Part shown: in pieces, positions 26,301 to 35,752 of the stretch | Layout of the letters: each line of letters starts with the position of its first letter | Position numbering within the stretch: the first letter of the stretch is position 1 | Assembly (NCBI GenBank): GCA_963669155.1 | Contig: OZ022576.1 | Location: forward strand, 4,531,822 to 4,595,821 | Length of the DNA: 64,000 bases | Source of the DNA: Arbacia lixula | Taxonomy: Eukaryota; Echinodermata; Echinoidea; Arbacioida; Arbaciidae | Reading direction: 5' to 3' | Program-made: the position numbers and the translations under genes | The notes under the pieces: model-generated | Seen by the model: the letters and a program-made list of their open reading frames with translations, nothing else | Told to the model about the DNA's origin: nothing | Databases searched by the model: none

Positions 26301-29300
26301 CTGTGATGGTGTGTTCTTTAAATCTGCTGCTAATCATTACCATTGTCTTTGTGATATTCATTTTTAGTCCAGTTTTTCTGCTTTCTTCATTTAGTTTTCG
26401 GATAATTTTCTCCAGTCAAAGATTAAATACATTTATATTGTATAAGCATACTATGCCTACATTTTTAAAATCTCACAAGCGTGACTACTATGATCTACTT
26501 CATTATCAATCAACACGAAAAAAAAACACACCAGAGAGTGACGTGTATACTCTCGTGACTAAAATCCCTACTTGCCCTTTGATAGGAGCACATCACGATA
26601 TTGAATTCCGACCGTCTTCAAGACTTCTTGCGAGTCTCGCACCCCCATTAGGATGATGGTTATCACGCGATGCTCCGTTACCAAGGACGCACGCGCTGCT
26701 AGGGGAGTCACTAGGAAGCTCACCCGATTAGACTCCGAGAAAACACACGTGGGATATGAGTCATCCACCACAAGTTCACATCTGAGCCGCGTTAAAGGGA
26801 GGCGAGAGTTGCCACTATTGTGGGAAATCGACACCTATAATTCGCTGGTCCAAGGTATTAGGGCAGGCACAATAAGCTAGCTTGGACGAGCGAATGTTAA
26901 AGCCCGTCCAGCCAACTCGCATCTCGATTCAGACCAGCTGTCGTTATGTAGGCCTGCTGTCTTTATGTAGGCCTGCGATATTTTCAACTTAAATACCTTT
27001 GTTTGAAACTCGATAAAAGGTGACAAGAGTCGCCAGTAATGTGAGAAATCACCATCATTTAATTTGCTGGTCTACATGCTGTTGATTAAGGCAGGCACTA
27101 AGGGCTATCTTGGACGAGCGAATGATGACAGCCCGTTTTCCGTCCAGCCGACTAACAGCCGGATTCAGGCCGACTGCTGCTCTGTAGGGCACCGATGCTT
27201 CAATGTTAACCTTAAAGGGTTATTTCACCCTAAAGATTAGTTGTTTTCAATAAAAGCAGAAACATGAAAGAAACACATTAGTGAAAGTTTGACGAAAATC
27301 CGCCAACGGATAAGAAAGTTAGGATCTTTCGAAATTTCAACTTTGTGACGTCACGTACGAGGCGCTCTCCCATATGTTGTGTACCCAATAATTCCATGAA
27401 TTGCTTTTTTTTCTGTTTTTGACAACTTAATGATTCTTTCCCCTTCAGGTACGTGTGTATAAACGTATTTCTAATGAAGTATCAAATGCTCATGTAAAAG
27501 GATGCATATCTTTTGAGAAAATGTACACAACATAATTTTGGAGAGCACCTCGCACGTGACGTCGCAAAATCAAAATTTTAAAATCAAATTACTTTCTTTT
27601 CCTTTGACCGATTTTCGTAAAATCTTCACTAATATGTTTCATTCATGTGTCTCCTTTAATTAAAATCAAAATAATATAAGGGTGAACTATCCCTTTAACA
27701 AATTGCGCAAGGTTTCAAATGGGTCGCAACTTAAAGATACTTTTTACTTTTTACTTTTACTTGTACTCAAAATGCGATCTAATGTTCCATAATTATCCAT
27801 ACCTAAAACATTGTTTCTATGACATGTATGAGCTGGTCTATTATTTGATCAGTGAACATGTTCTCTCCCCGGAACATTTCAGTTTCAGATGATGGTGAAT
27901 GTCGATTGCACGTAGACCTGGTAAGAAAACAGTAGTCTTAGTGGAGACTATAATGATGATGATGATGAGGATGAAGATGACGATCATAATGAACATAAAA
28001 TTGTCATATAAGGAGGCATTGGAGAGGACAAAAGGCTAAGATCTGACTGTCACGCTCTTATCATCAATACCATGTTTAATACATAATAGTTATAATTTGT
28101 ATAGAAGCTATGACACATGCACCATGTAGATTGTAACTCTAAGAGCAGGATAAGAGACCGTCTTCCCGGCCATTGCTGTTATGTACCCAGTCCTATTCAC
28201 ATGCTTCAAGATACAAGAAGACCACGATAAACATTAATGTACAGTCAGCATAGCGGCGACATCGCAGTTTCCAGTTTCCTTCGCTATCTTCTTTCTTCTT
28301 TATCGTACCAGACCATGACCTCATGATGACGTAATGATAGATCACGACTGTGTCCATGATGACACGAGTATGATACTTCATGTAAGGCAATTAAAGAACT
28401 GGTATATTCCATCATTACCCAAACGGTAGTGACTTTACAGCACTTTACACGTTATTATTTTTTTCCTCTCTCGGAAATTAAGTGGGTGATAGATTCAGCA
28501 GCCCCAACCTATACTTTCACATGATTTATGAATTGAGCTTTGAGCTCCACGGAACAGAAGTATGTATATTCAAGTGACAGAAAAAACGTCAGAAGGAAAT
28601 GTGATGTAGTCAACGTTGATGGCGTGCTTCATACTCCATGTCATTCAAACATGATACCCGGTATGTCCTAACCTGGAACATAATATCCTCTTTCTACATA
28701 ATCTCCCCAGAACCCGCCTTCCGTCCGATGAGCCGTGCCGATACACAGTGGATTCCGGTAAGATAAATCTCCCAGCTTTAGTCCCTTCTGCCATTGTCTG
28801 TGCCACACACAGTGCTGATCTATCTGCCTATAGGTTCTGTGAATGTTACTAGTGTCAACATCATCGGCACATAGGGAGTTGATTTCCGGAGAGAAAGTGC
28901 TGCCATCACATTATCTCGGATGTCAATTTTACGCGTCTATAACGTATTTCACTACAGTATGTAGATATTGTCGCGTCATCATTTCGTACGACTATTTCAA
29001 ACTGAGTTGATAGTAATGATGGTCATGCTGAATGCTGTTTAGCATAGGTACTAGGCTGTAAGGTGCATGGACACAACCCAGTCTGTCAACAACGATGTCT
29101 GATAACACATACTATTCCCCAATCCCATCCTCGCTCCTCCTGGAAGAAACCAGAGGAGCTATGACATCGTCATGGTGTAGTCTGTGTTACCAGACATAGT
29201 TGTTGACAGACTGGGTTGTGTCCATGCACCTCACAACCTAGGCTAAATTTGGGTTAATGGTGATAATCAATATCAGAAAGCAATCCCCTTCCTTTTTGTA

Positions 29301-31265
29301 GTTTTCTATGACTGTTTGCTGAAACAATGTATCCGATTCTATTATCCGAATTATCTTTTCTCTCCTCACATCCCTTGTGTGTTATTTTTTCCTATTTATA
29401 AAGTTTTTCTTGGTAATATCCGATGAATCATGACAGTGCCCTCGGTTTCCACGCAATACACAGCTGACACAATACATACTTCAAGCATACAGGTGCCTGG
29501 TCCCTCGTAAAGGTGCATGGTGTGTTGATAAATGGTGACGAGTCGTTTCCGCAGATAAAAAATAGATTAGTACCAAAATAAAAATCATTTGTCATTATAG
29601 TAAATTAGTCATATTAAATCAACACAGACTATATTTTATACGACTGTACATATCTAACACACAGGTTCTCATTATAGTTTCAGTTTTATCTACTTTTTTT
29701 TTATCTATTTATTTAATAAAGATGCATATTGTGTTGATATATGGTGACGAGTCGTTTCCGCAGACACTTGTCTAAAAAAAGATGAACGACAAAATTAAGG
29801 TCATCTGTCATGGTCATATTAAATCAACACAGGATATTAATCGACCACACCAATACTATAGGACGTAATATGTACAATGATATTTGTATATCATACATAT
29901 ACTAAGAGATGGGTACTAATTAACAATACATTTACGTAAAGATTTATTCATTTATCTATTTATTCCGTCTTTTTTTTACCAATCAACTAATATTACATAG
30001 ACCACCAGAACAATTTGATAATCAATCAGAGAACTACATTAAAGACAATTCAATTAACATTCGAGTAATGGCTTATGAAGGTGACTAGGCACCAGCTCTC
30101 GCCTATTTTTTTTATGTACAGTCCATAAAAGGTAACGAAAGGATTAACAGATACAATCACGTACTCTGTATCATTGACTGTGTACTCTTTGCGACATAAG
30201 TCCGTAAAAAGATTAATTGTTATTGTCCTGATATTTGATGTAACTTACCTAACATGATTGCATCCAATATTGTATAAAAAAAAGTATGATTAACTTAGAG
30301 ATTTTCTACATGTACATGAATGAAAGCCTGGTCAATATGTTTGACTGTATTTATTTTCGTCATCATGCCCCCCCCCCCCCCTTCCGACCTCAGACCCGAC
30401 CGCCACGGTGACGACCACCAAGCGTCATTCGGCCGTGCTGCTGACATCAGATGGAGATGCCAGCATCTACTGGAACCAGCGAGCCAGTCACTTCGAGCGG
30501 CAGCTGCCAACCATCCCTGGGGAGGGCCGGCTACTGCGACCAGTCAGCGCCCAGCCCCTGATGAGACGTCCCTACGAGCGACGCTCCCTTCGCACCGACC
30601 GCCCGCCTCGGTGTGTTTCCGTGGCGTGCGGGGAGAAACTAGAGCTGCATCGTGAAGCCACGGGCGCGACGGCCAAGCTGCCGATCCGCCCTCCCAATGT
30701 CGGCCGCCTGAGCGGCAGCGAGGGAAACCTGTGTCTGCCCATGCGGCAGGAGAGTTTTGGGTGTAGCGCGAGTGCGAGCATCCCGGACTACAGGCAGGGC
30801 CGCCATGTCGCGAGGAGGAACGGCAACTACGACCACCTCTCCAGACCCGTCAGCTGGGTCTCGCACTGCTCACGTGACTCGTCACCTGAGCCGTCACCTG
30901 ATGGTTACCACAGGCTGGAGACGCCGCCTACACTCCGAGTCAAGCGAGGAGACTCGGCCAACGAGGGGTCCACACCGGGTGGCCCGGGCCCTAGACCGGG
31001 CTCCTCCTCGAACGATCTCGACTTCCACTCCCTCCACGATTTCGACCACGCGCCCAAGCTGCCCAAGAGATCGCACCTTGAGAAGACGGAGAGTGCACCC
31101 CTGTCCGAGAATAACTACGAGGAGCCAAGACTCGTCAGAGATTCCAAGAGTGAAAGCCGAGCAAATGAAGAGAGAAGGAGAACACTAGAAAGAGAATCGA
31201 GTTTTAGAAGGAAAGATTCCGAAACATCTGTTGAAAACATGTATGAAGTCCTAACCGCGCCATGA
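23259..31265 (+). CDS. Gene 1: EGF-repeat single-pass receptor, 3' part (MEGF/Draper/SREC-like)
   Basis: Six exons join in one frame: 23259-23332, 23820-24018, 25153-25256, 25798-25954, 28711-28757 and 30394-31265. They encode about 483 residues: cysteine-rich laminin-type EGF repeats, one membrane helix, a basic stop-transfer (RSCCRRR) and a tail of about 310 residues with Tyr motifs YDHL, YHRL, YEEP and YEVL. EGF-ladder receptors of the MEGF10/PEAR1/Draper/CED-1 and SREC groups bind ligands or apoptotic corpses outside and recruit SH2 or PTB adaptors through tail tyrosines; that role here is inferred. The start codon, signal peptide and any further EGF repeats are not recognised, so the 5' end is missing or unread. 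Every junction is phase-consistent and each splice site is GT/AG. The assignment to one named family is uncertain because the tail has no motif that I recognise as unique. Confidence 0.72.
23820..24018 (+). CDS. Gene 1 EGF-like exon
   Basis: The translation holds about one and a half laminin-type EGF modules: CPCQFGGYCDFTARACRC, then PAGRTGPICEETC, then CVQRCTCGGGARCD, then GLCNC. Cys spacing and the G-x-x-G-x-x-C signature are typical of EGF ladders in MEGF and scavenger receptor F proteins. The acceptor is CATAG|C and the donor CAGAG|GTATGG. The entry phase is 1, usual for EGF exons, and the exit phase is 2. GC content is far higher than in the flanking introns, as in the other coding exons of this window. 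A long GAG-triplet array starts about 165 bases past the donor. Confidence 0.85.
24184..24590. repeat. GAG triplet array
   Basis: About 400 bases of GAG units with GAA, GCA and GTT interruptions. The order AAGGAGGAGCAGGAGG, then AAGGTTGAGGGGGAGG, repeats with a period near 105. It lies in a gene 1 intron, so the Glu-rich frame on the plus strand is not coding. Confidence 0.95.
24882..24975 (+). mobile_element. Non-LTR retrotransposon 3' tail candidate
   Basis: The stretch GGACCCCCGGGAAGAACAAC, then GACTGGCTACCCTAGATAAA, then repeated AATAAATGAAATA has the form of LINE 3' ends that finish in short A-rich repeats. A T-rich lead-in precedes it. It lies in a gene 1 intron. Only the tail is recognisable. 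Confidence 0.45.
25153..25256 (+). CDS. Gene 1 last EGF-like exon before the membrane
   Basis: The exon reads CTLCQEGFYGPTCKLPCPC and then six more residues to SCD, with SFTGQCDQ at the end, a standard laminin-type EGF module. The acceptor is CCGTAG|C and the donor CAAA|GTACGTG. It enters in phase 2, completing a Ser codon with 24018, and leaves in phase 1. The exit phase fits the membrane exon at 25798. It also fits the orphan exon at 27883 and the membrane exon of gene 2 at 38542, so alternative joining is possible in principle. Confidence 0.85.
25798..25954 (+). CDS. Gene 1 transmembrane exon
   Basis: A juxtamembrane stretch ending HFSISEM is followed by a hydrophobic run of about 23 residues (AAIALGAALIVVMVIGGALL) and then the basic RSCCRRR stop-transfer. 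This orients the protein with the EGF repeats outside. The acceptor is TCTGGCAG|C and the donor CTTT|GTAAGT. Entry is in phase 1 and exit in phase 2, the same class as the membrane exons of genes 2 and 3. The paired Cys beside the membrane could be palmitoylated, which is inference. Confidence 0.85.
25965..26430 (-). pseudogene. Non-LTR retrotransposon reverse transcriptase remnant, type 2
   Basis: Read on the minus strand from 26430, one frame gives LNEESRKTGLKMNITKTMVM, then QGKTIERLTIT. A second frame gives KKISIENETAGEVNRKVQVA. A later one gives RLERKL, a stop, then TKKAMERIMIGVAKRDKV. These blocks in this order are the palm-to-thumb region of RTE-like or related non-LTR enzymes. Several frameshifts and stops show it is dead. 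It lies antisense in a gene 1 intron, directly after the membrane exon. Confidence 0.7.
26809..27200. repeat. Tandem duplication, period about 228 bp
   Basis: CTTGGACGAGCGAATG occurs at 26881 and again at 27109. The flanks (GTGRGAAATC, GCTGGTC, GGCAGGCAC before; CCGTCCAGCC and GATTCAGRCC after) match in the same order. It lies in a gene 1 intron directly before MITE copy B. Confidence 0.65.
27212..27698. mobile_element. TTAA-flanked foldback MITE, copy B
   Basis: The ends are TTAAAGGG and CCCTTTAA with 20-bp-class inverted repeats (AGGGTGAACTATCCCT on the right). The interior matches copy A at 4276 over most of its length and is itself a long imperfect hairpin. It lies in the intron of gene 1 between 25954 and 28711. 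The right arm CRE-like site has decayed to TGACGTCG. Confidence 0.85.
27883..27920 (+). CDS. Orphan mini-exon inside gene 1 (candidate alternative exon)
   Basis: There is a strong acceptor (ACATTTCAG|T) and a strong donor (CTG|GTAAGA) 38 nt apart. Only one frame is open, reading SDDGECRLHVDL, with entry phase 1 and exit phase 0. It cannot sit between 25954 (phase 2) and 28711, so it is not part of the main gene 1 chain. Entry phase 1 does fit the EGF exon ending at 25256, and exit phase 0 fits the orphan terminal exon at 34682. It may be an alternative exon or a chance pair of splice sites. Confidence 0.3.
28711..28757 (+). CDS. Gene 1 juxtamembrane mini-exon
   Basis: This 47-nt exon has acceptor CTCCCCAG|A and donor CCG|GTAAGA. 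Two of three frames are open, but only one joins phase 2 upstream (25954) to phase 1 downstream (30394); it reads TRLPSDEPCRYTVDS. Phase class 2 to 1 matches the corresponding small exons of genes 2 and 3. A retroposon remnant, a MITE and 228-bp tandem repeats lie in the 2.8-kb intron before it. Confidence 0.65.
29051..29241. mobile_element. Foldback element with 59-bp arms
   Basis: The left arm at 29051-29109 and the right arm at 29183-29241 are near-perfect reverse complements starting CTAGG and separated by about 73 bases. The shared core is GGTGCATGGACACAACCCAG. It is in the last intron of gene 1. It looks like a small MITE; no direct target repeat was identified with certainty. Confidence 0.75.
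29510..29925. repeat. Tandem duplication, period about 209 bp
   Basis: GGTGACGAGTCGTTTCCGCA is present at about 29534 and about 29743, each followed by a diverged copy of GTCATATTAAATCAACACAG. It lies in the last gene 1 intron, just after the foldback element. Confidence 0.75.
30394..31265 (+). CDS. Gene 1 terminal exon: cytoplasmic tail
   Basis: The 872-nt exon follows a poly-C tract and the acceptor ACCTCAG|AC, and enters in phase 1. It encodes 289 residues rich in Arg, Ser and Pro, ending in TGA at 31263-31265. Tyrosine motifs include YWNQ near the start, NYDHL (Tyr codon 30828), YHRL (about 30906), NYEEP (31115) and MYEVL (31242) close to the C terminus. YxxL pairs of this kind recruit SH2 proteins in ITAM-type receptors; use here is inferred. 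Overlapping open frames on both strands come from the high GC and third-position bias and are not separate genes. Confidence 0.85.
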
Positions 31266-31886
31266 TGCGTATATGCGAATGGGGTTATTGATGAGATAAA
31301 CCTCAACTGAAAACACCAAATCGTGCTCAAGGCTTTAACAACAAAGATTTATCTGCAAGCGTTCTGTTGTCAGGAAATCGTACCATGATGTTACTACTTT
31401 CACACATTTGTGCACAGCGCAGACTTTTATACCGTGATTGTGTTTCCTCTCGCTCAACGTGACACCCATTTGGCACTACTTACAGCACCTATCCCACAAT
31501 AGAAGCAATCTTGATATTTCATACAATTCGAATGTATAGATTTTTTTGTAAATCGAAATTCCTTTGTGTTGAATTTTACACCAATTTTAAATATATATAA
31601 CGCTCGCTCACGGTGTCAATTGACAAAAAAATGTAATCTGTTAGTATACAATCTTACAATATTTATTGTGCTATCAAATCAATGATGTTCAGTTGAACAC
31701 CCTGATTGTTGCAACGTCACTGTATCATTTCAGTTGATAATTTGGCATGTTGCCTTGTTTATGAATCTCGACACATCAATTATCAGATTGCCAGGAATCA
31801 TTCTAATCGTGCTACTAGTAATATTGAGAGTAAACATTTCCTTTTCAATTTCTACGTGGTGCTTAATATGCAAAGGTCACCGCAGT

Positions 31887-32003
31887 CGACACGATTTCCC
31901 CACAATTTTGTAGTCGTATGGGCCTACGACAGATTATGTGACGTCACCTACGAGTCCCGCGATTCAGCGAGTCGCAGAGTGGTATGACTGATCGGATCTT
32001 GTC
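31887..32003. repeat. CGACACGA-ended dispersed repeat, copy 2
   Basis: It shares with 21273-21394 the CGACACGATTT start, the GTGACGTCACCT core (TGACGTCA at 31939-31946) and the GCGATTCAGC-GAGTCGCAG segment. It lies about 620 bases past the gene 1 stop codon, perhaps in the 3' UTR. Confidence 0.55.
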
Positions 32004-32137
32004 CTCTGCGTTTTTCTCAACACTCTCCGAGCAGTACTTCCTAGTCCATTATCAACTGCAACACAGTTCACTGCCTATGGGACTGTGGGGGTTAGGAACA
32101 ATTCTCAGTACCACAGACAGAGTAGAAAGACAAAAAA

Positions 32138-32312
32138 GAGTTTTAACATTCTGATGGAAATAGAATCGCTGAGCGTTACTTTGTATATCTCGAATGTCAA
32201 TATAATGTATCGAAAGACCTCTTTTCATAACCGCAGAAAGGAAAAAAGTTTTAACACTCTGATGGAAATGGAATCGCTGAGCGTTACTTCGTTACTTCAG
32301 TATCAATATAAT
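32138..32312. repeat. Tandem duplication, period 108 bp
   Basis: GTTTTAACATTCTGATGGAA at 32140 recurs with one change at 32248, followed in both by GAATCGCTGAGCGTTACTT and CAATATAATG. It is past the end of gene 1. Confidence 0.75.
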
Positions 32313-33611
32313 GCATAAAACAATCGCTTTTTATAGCATGCGGATAGGACGTGATACAGGATCAGGATCTGGCAGCCTTCCAAAGGACGATATCTAAATA
32401 AGGATGTGATTTTTCTTAATATTTACGTACAACATTTATATTGTTAGATGAGGTTAGAAAAGATATTTCCTTATTTCATTTTTCCTCGTGTTGACAATTA
32501 GGTGTTGAGTCTAGATTGCTGGGAACTAAACGCATTTTGGGGTGATTAACAATAGACAAGTTGCGATGCTGTTTAGGAAGTTTTTATTGTTCGTAAGCGA
32601 AATGATTTCAGATCATAGAATGAGGTTTCATGGTGATTTATCTATGCAGTAATGTCAAAAGTAGCACATTGGGATATCTTGAAAGGAATGTGTCATTTTC
32701 GTATAAACATTTTTTCATTCAAACATTTTCGACGTTATCGTTCCTTTCTTTCTCACGTATTATGCAAGACATATAGCTATATTCTTTCAGCTCAGTGTGC
32801 AAGCTTAGAGACCTACTCATTTTATTGTGAGGGTATCGGTCCGATGAATAACGCAATGTTCCCTTACTAGTGAGCAAATATACCATAATGACGTTGTAGT
32901 TATCTTCATTATGTAGTTTATAACAAGAAACAGTCTTACTGCGTTTCCAACGTTAAACAGGATTTATATTGCTTTGTAATATATTAGCACTCCAAGATCG
33001 CATATGTCACATGATATGGCAATTAGACAGAATGTGCTATCATGCGTACAAATCGGGCAAAATCAGGTACATATGGCTGGCAATGTAGTACAATGACAGC
33101 ACTATCTCCCCCAGGAATTAGTCTCGTTTCATGATACATTCTTAAGCAAAACTTAACGATATGGGCGTCACCCTTCCAACCAATCACCAATGGCGACAAT
33201 CTGCAAAGGCTTGACCCCGCATCAATTTAAACATGCTCCGTGGTATACCTTCACGATCGCCGTTCACGTATTCGTCCAATATCACTATAAAACATCGGCG
33301 ATACTTTTTTTCTTCCGCTGGTAAACTGTGGCTGGTGGAGCCTGATATAGAGATGAATTCGTTAAATGGAAGATTTGATCCTTAGGCTGAACGATTCCTA
33401 AACAGGGCGCAGCAACAAAACACTCATATGAACTATGTAATTATATAACACATCACTCCTCCTAGACTGACCGGAAAACATGCCAGACTTGGTTTTGTTA
33501 TTGGTCCCGTCATGATCGTGTCCCCTGCACGTTTTCATCTGGTGTTGTTTTCATGGAAATGGCACTTGTATCTATATTATCTTCGTCTTGACGCCATGTT
33601 ACTCGAATTTA

Positions 33612-33888
33612 GGTTGTGAGGAAGTGAGTGAGTGAATGAGTAAGTTAGTGATTGAATGAATGATTGAGTGAGTGAGCAAGTGGGTAAATTATTGAGAGAG
33701 TGAGAAAGAGAAAGATATGTAGGAAGAAGGAGATAAAAGGATTGAGGTGTGTATGTGTAAGTGTGTGTGTGATTGAATGAGTGAGTGAGTGAGTGAGTAA
33801 GAGAGTGAGAGAGTGAGGGAGAGAAATATATATATACATATATTTAGGAAGAACGAGAGAAAAGGATTGAGGTAGTATGTGTAAATGT
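33612..33888. repeat. GAGT-type tetranucleotide block, duplicated
   Basis: Runs of GTGA/GAGT at 33618-33700 and 33770-33815 are each followed by AGGAAGAA, GAGATAAAAGGATTGAGGT-like sequence and TATGTGTAA. This indicates a duplication of about 135 bases. Confidence 0.65.
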
Positions 33889-34681
33889 GCAGAAAGAGTT
33901 GCATGGAATGCTTTACCTCCCTTACCATCACCTACCTTTTGGGGACAGTGTGTGAGAAGTTGGGGACATGGACAAGGCATTTGCGTGCTTAAGATTGAGG
34001 GTGGTGCTGGTGGTGGTGGTGGTGGGGGGTGGGGGGGGGGGGGTATTCGTGTGCGTATGCAAGGTGGTGGAGTGTCAAGCGAGTATCAAGACAGAATGCC
34101 ATTGAGTTGTCAAATAGAGCACATTACCATAACTTGACATAACCGAAAACCGAAAATCCCTTGGTGCGAAATCGGAAATAGGTGAGAAATAGTCGGAAAC
34201 GATGAAACTAACCGGAAGTTCACTTCGTGCTCTGTATTTTAAGTATAAACACTTTTTAAAAGTACACAAAGTGCACGTGTTCATTCATAGGAGGGCTCGA
34301 CCTATACGGCTTGACCTGAACGTGCGGTCGATCTCTATTAAACTCTCCTCTGCAAGCCTTATGACTCGCCAACATGACATGTCTTAAGCTGTATTATGTT
34401 GCCAGGTGACATTGAACAAGTTACATGAATACATACACTATAAGTAAGATACAATTTTGATGTGTTGTGGGGCAAATATAATCACCTCCATATAACACCG
34501 CCCCCACTTCCCCCGGAATATAATCAAACCGTAGTAACAGTGACACCGGTAGTTGACCGTCACGATATTTAACGCTTACAATCAATAATTAATTTGAAAA
34601 TAGGACGATGACATCAGCATTTTGATAGGCGTGACTCATTCACCTTGAACCGTCATATTTTGATTTTGATTTTGTTTAAAG

Positions 34682-34801
34682 GACGGCCTGCTCCAACACG
34701 GTAGTATCGTGAGTCAAGCTGTTGGCAATCTGTACCCCATAAACCAGGCCCGGGATGGACTTTCCAAAGAACTCCTACGCACTAACCTCCAACACGATTA
34801 A
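34682..34801 (+). CDS. Orphan terminal exon (candidate)
   Basis: A T-rich tract and acceptor TTTAAAG|G precede a frame of 39 residues ending in TAA at 34799-34801. Only phase 0 is open; it reads DGLLQHGSIVSQ, then GNLYPINQ, and ends RTNLQHD. There is no in-frame ATG, so it would have to be spliced from upstream. It lies between genes 1 and 2, and its phase fits the orphan exon at 27883. The GC content is raised compared with its surroundings. I do not recognise the peptide. Confidence 0.35.
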   Translation, partial: DGLLQHGSIVSQAVGNLYPINQARDGLSKELLRTNLQHD

Positions 34802-35748
34802 CTATCAGGATTGACAAGTACGCGGTATGGATAGACACTGTCCTACTTCGAACTTGCAAAATGACTAAGAATTTTTCTTTTCCTATTCCTTCACCTCTTC
34901 CTCCTCTTTCCGTTAGACTCAGTCTCCACCTCCTTCTTTTCTTCATTCTTCTTCTCCCCTTCCTCTTCCTCCTTTTCTGTTTCTCCTCCTCCTTCTCCTC
35001 CTTTTGTTATTGTTCTTCTATACCTCCTTGATTTCCTCCTAATTCTTCTCCACCTTAGTTTTTATTCCTGCCAGCTACCATTTTTGTGTCCCTCTGTTTC
35101 TTTTGCCTCATTCTTATTATTTTTCCTTGAATTCTTCTTCTTTATTGCCTTCTTCTGATTACTGATTGACTTTGTTTTCATATTTCGTTTTATCTTCTGT
35201 TATTCCTCTCCCCTTTCATTGAACTATCTTCTCGGCTTCACCTCTGTCGACACATTAAGAAGTTAAACATTGAGAAAAGGAATACCACAGCTACAAAGTC
35301 TCCTTTGGATTACAAAACAAACTCATGACCTGATGGTGAGAAAATGGTCAATCATCATGATCATTTCTACTTCATGCTTCCTCGTAGTGTATCGTCATGA
35401 CAACACTTCGGACTTCAAAAGAAATGAAGCCAGGCAGAGATATCACATAATGCTTCTCCTCTTTCGTGTGTTGGAGTCTGTCATTAAGTGGACGAACGCA
35501 GTCAGACTCTATAGCACAACCCACTTCCCCTACGTCGCTTTCCGAACCAAATCAAAACCACGATACCGGATGGCGGTTCAAGATCTCTAAGTGCTCTAGA
35601 ACAAATGTTTACCAGCCAGTCAATCCACGGTGAGTCTGAGACTAGACGGACGGGAGATCACAGCACAGCGATGCGATACATACGGGAGGACTGAAACAAT
35701 ACAAGCACTCCATTTAATCAACTCACTGGAATATTGACAACACGCAAT

Positions 35749-35752
35749 ATGG
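35749..35752 (+). CDS. Gene 2 candidate start exon (ATGG then donor)
   Basis: ATG with A at -3 and G at +4 is followed at once by G|GTAAGTAC, a near-ideal donor. The exit phase is 1, which completes a Val codon with the membrane exon at 38542. About 300 bases upstream are relatively GC-rich and may be promoter and 5' UTR. The alternative is that this is a chance match and that the real ectodomain exons lie elsewhere. Confidence 0.35.

Larger units (their letters stand above)
31266..34681. other. Gene 1 3' region and intergenic sequence
   Basis: No canonical AATAAA was noticed soon after the stop. The region holds a CGACACGA repeat, a 108-bp tandem duplication and GAGT-type repeats. No other exon could be supported. 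Confidence 0.5.

Noticed and set aside
27883-27920. Placing this exon in the main gene 1 chain
   Set aside because: Its entry phase 1 and exit phase 0 break the frame between 25954 and 28711, whereas skipping it keeps the frame.
30295-31330. Other frames over the gene 1 tail exon
   Set aside because: Shadows of the GC-rich coding exon; they lack phase fit with upstream exons.
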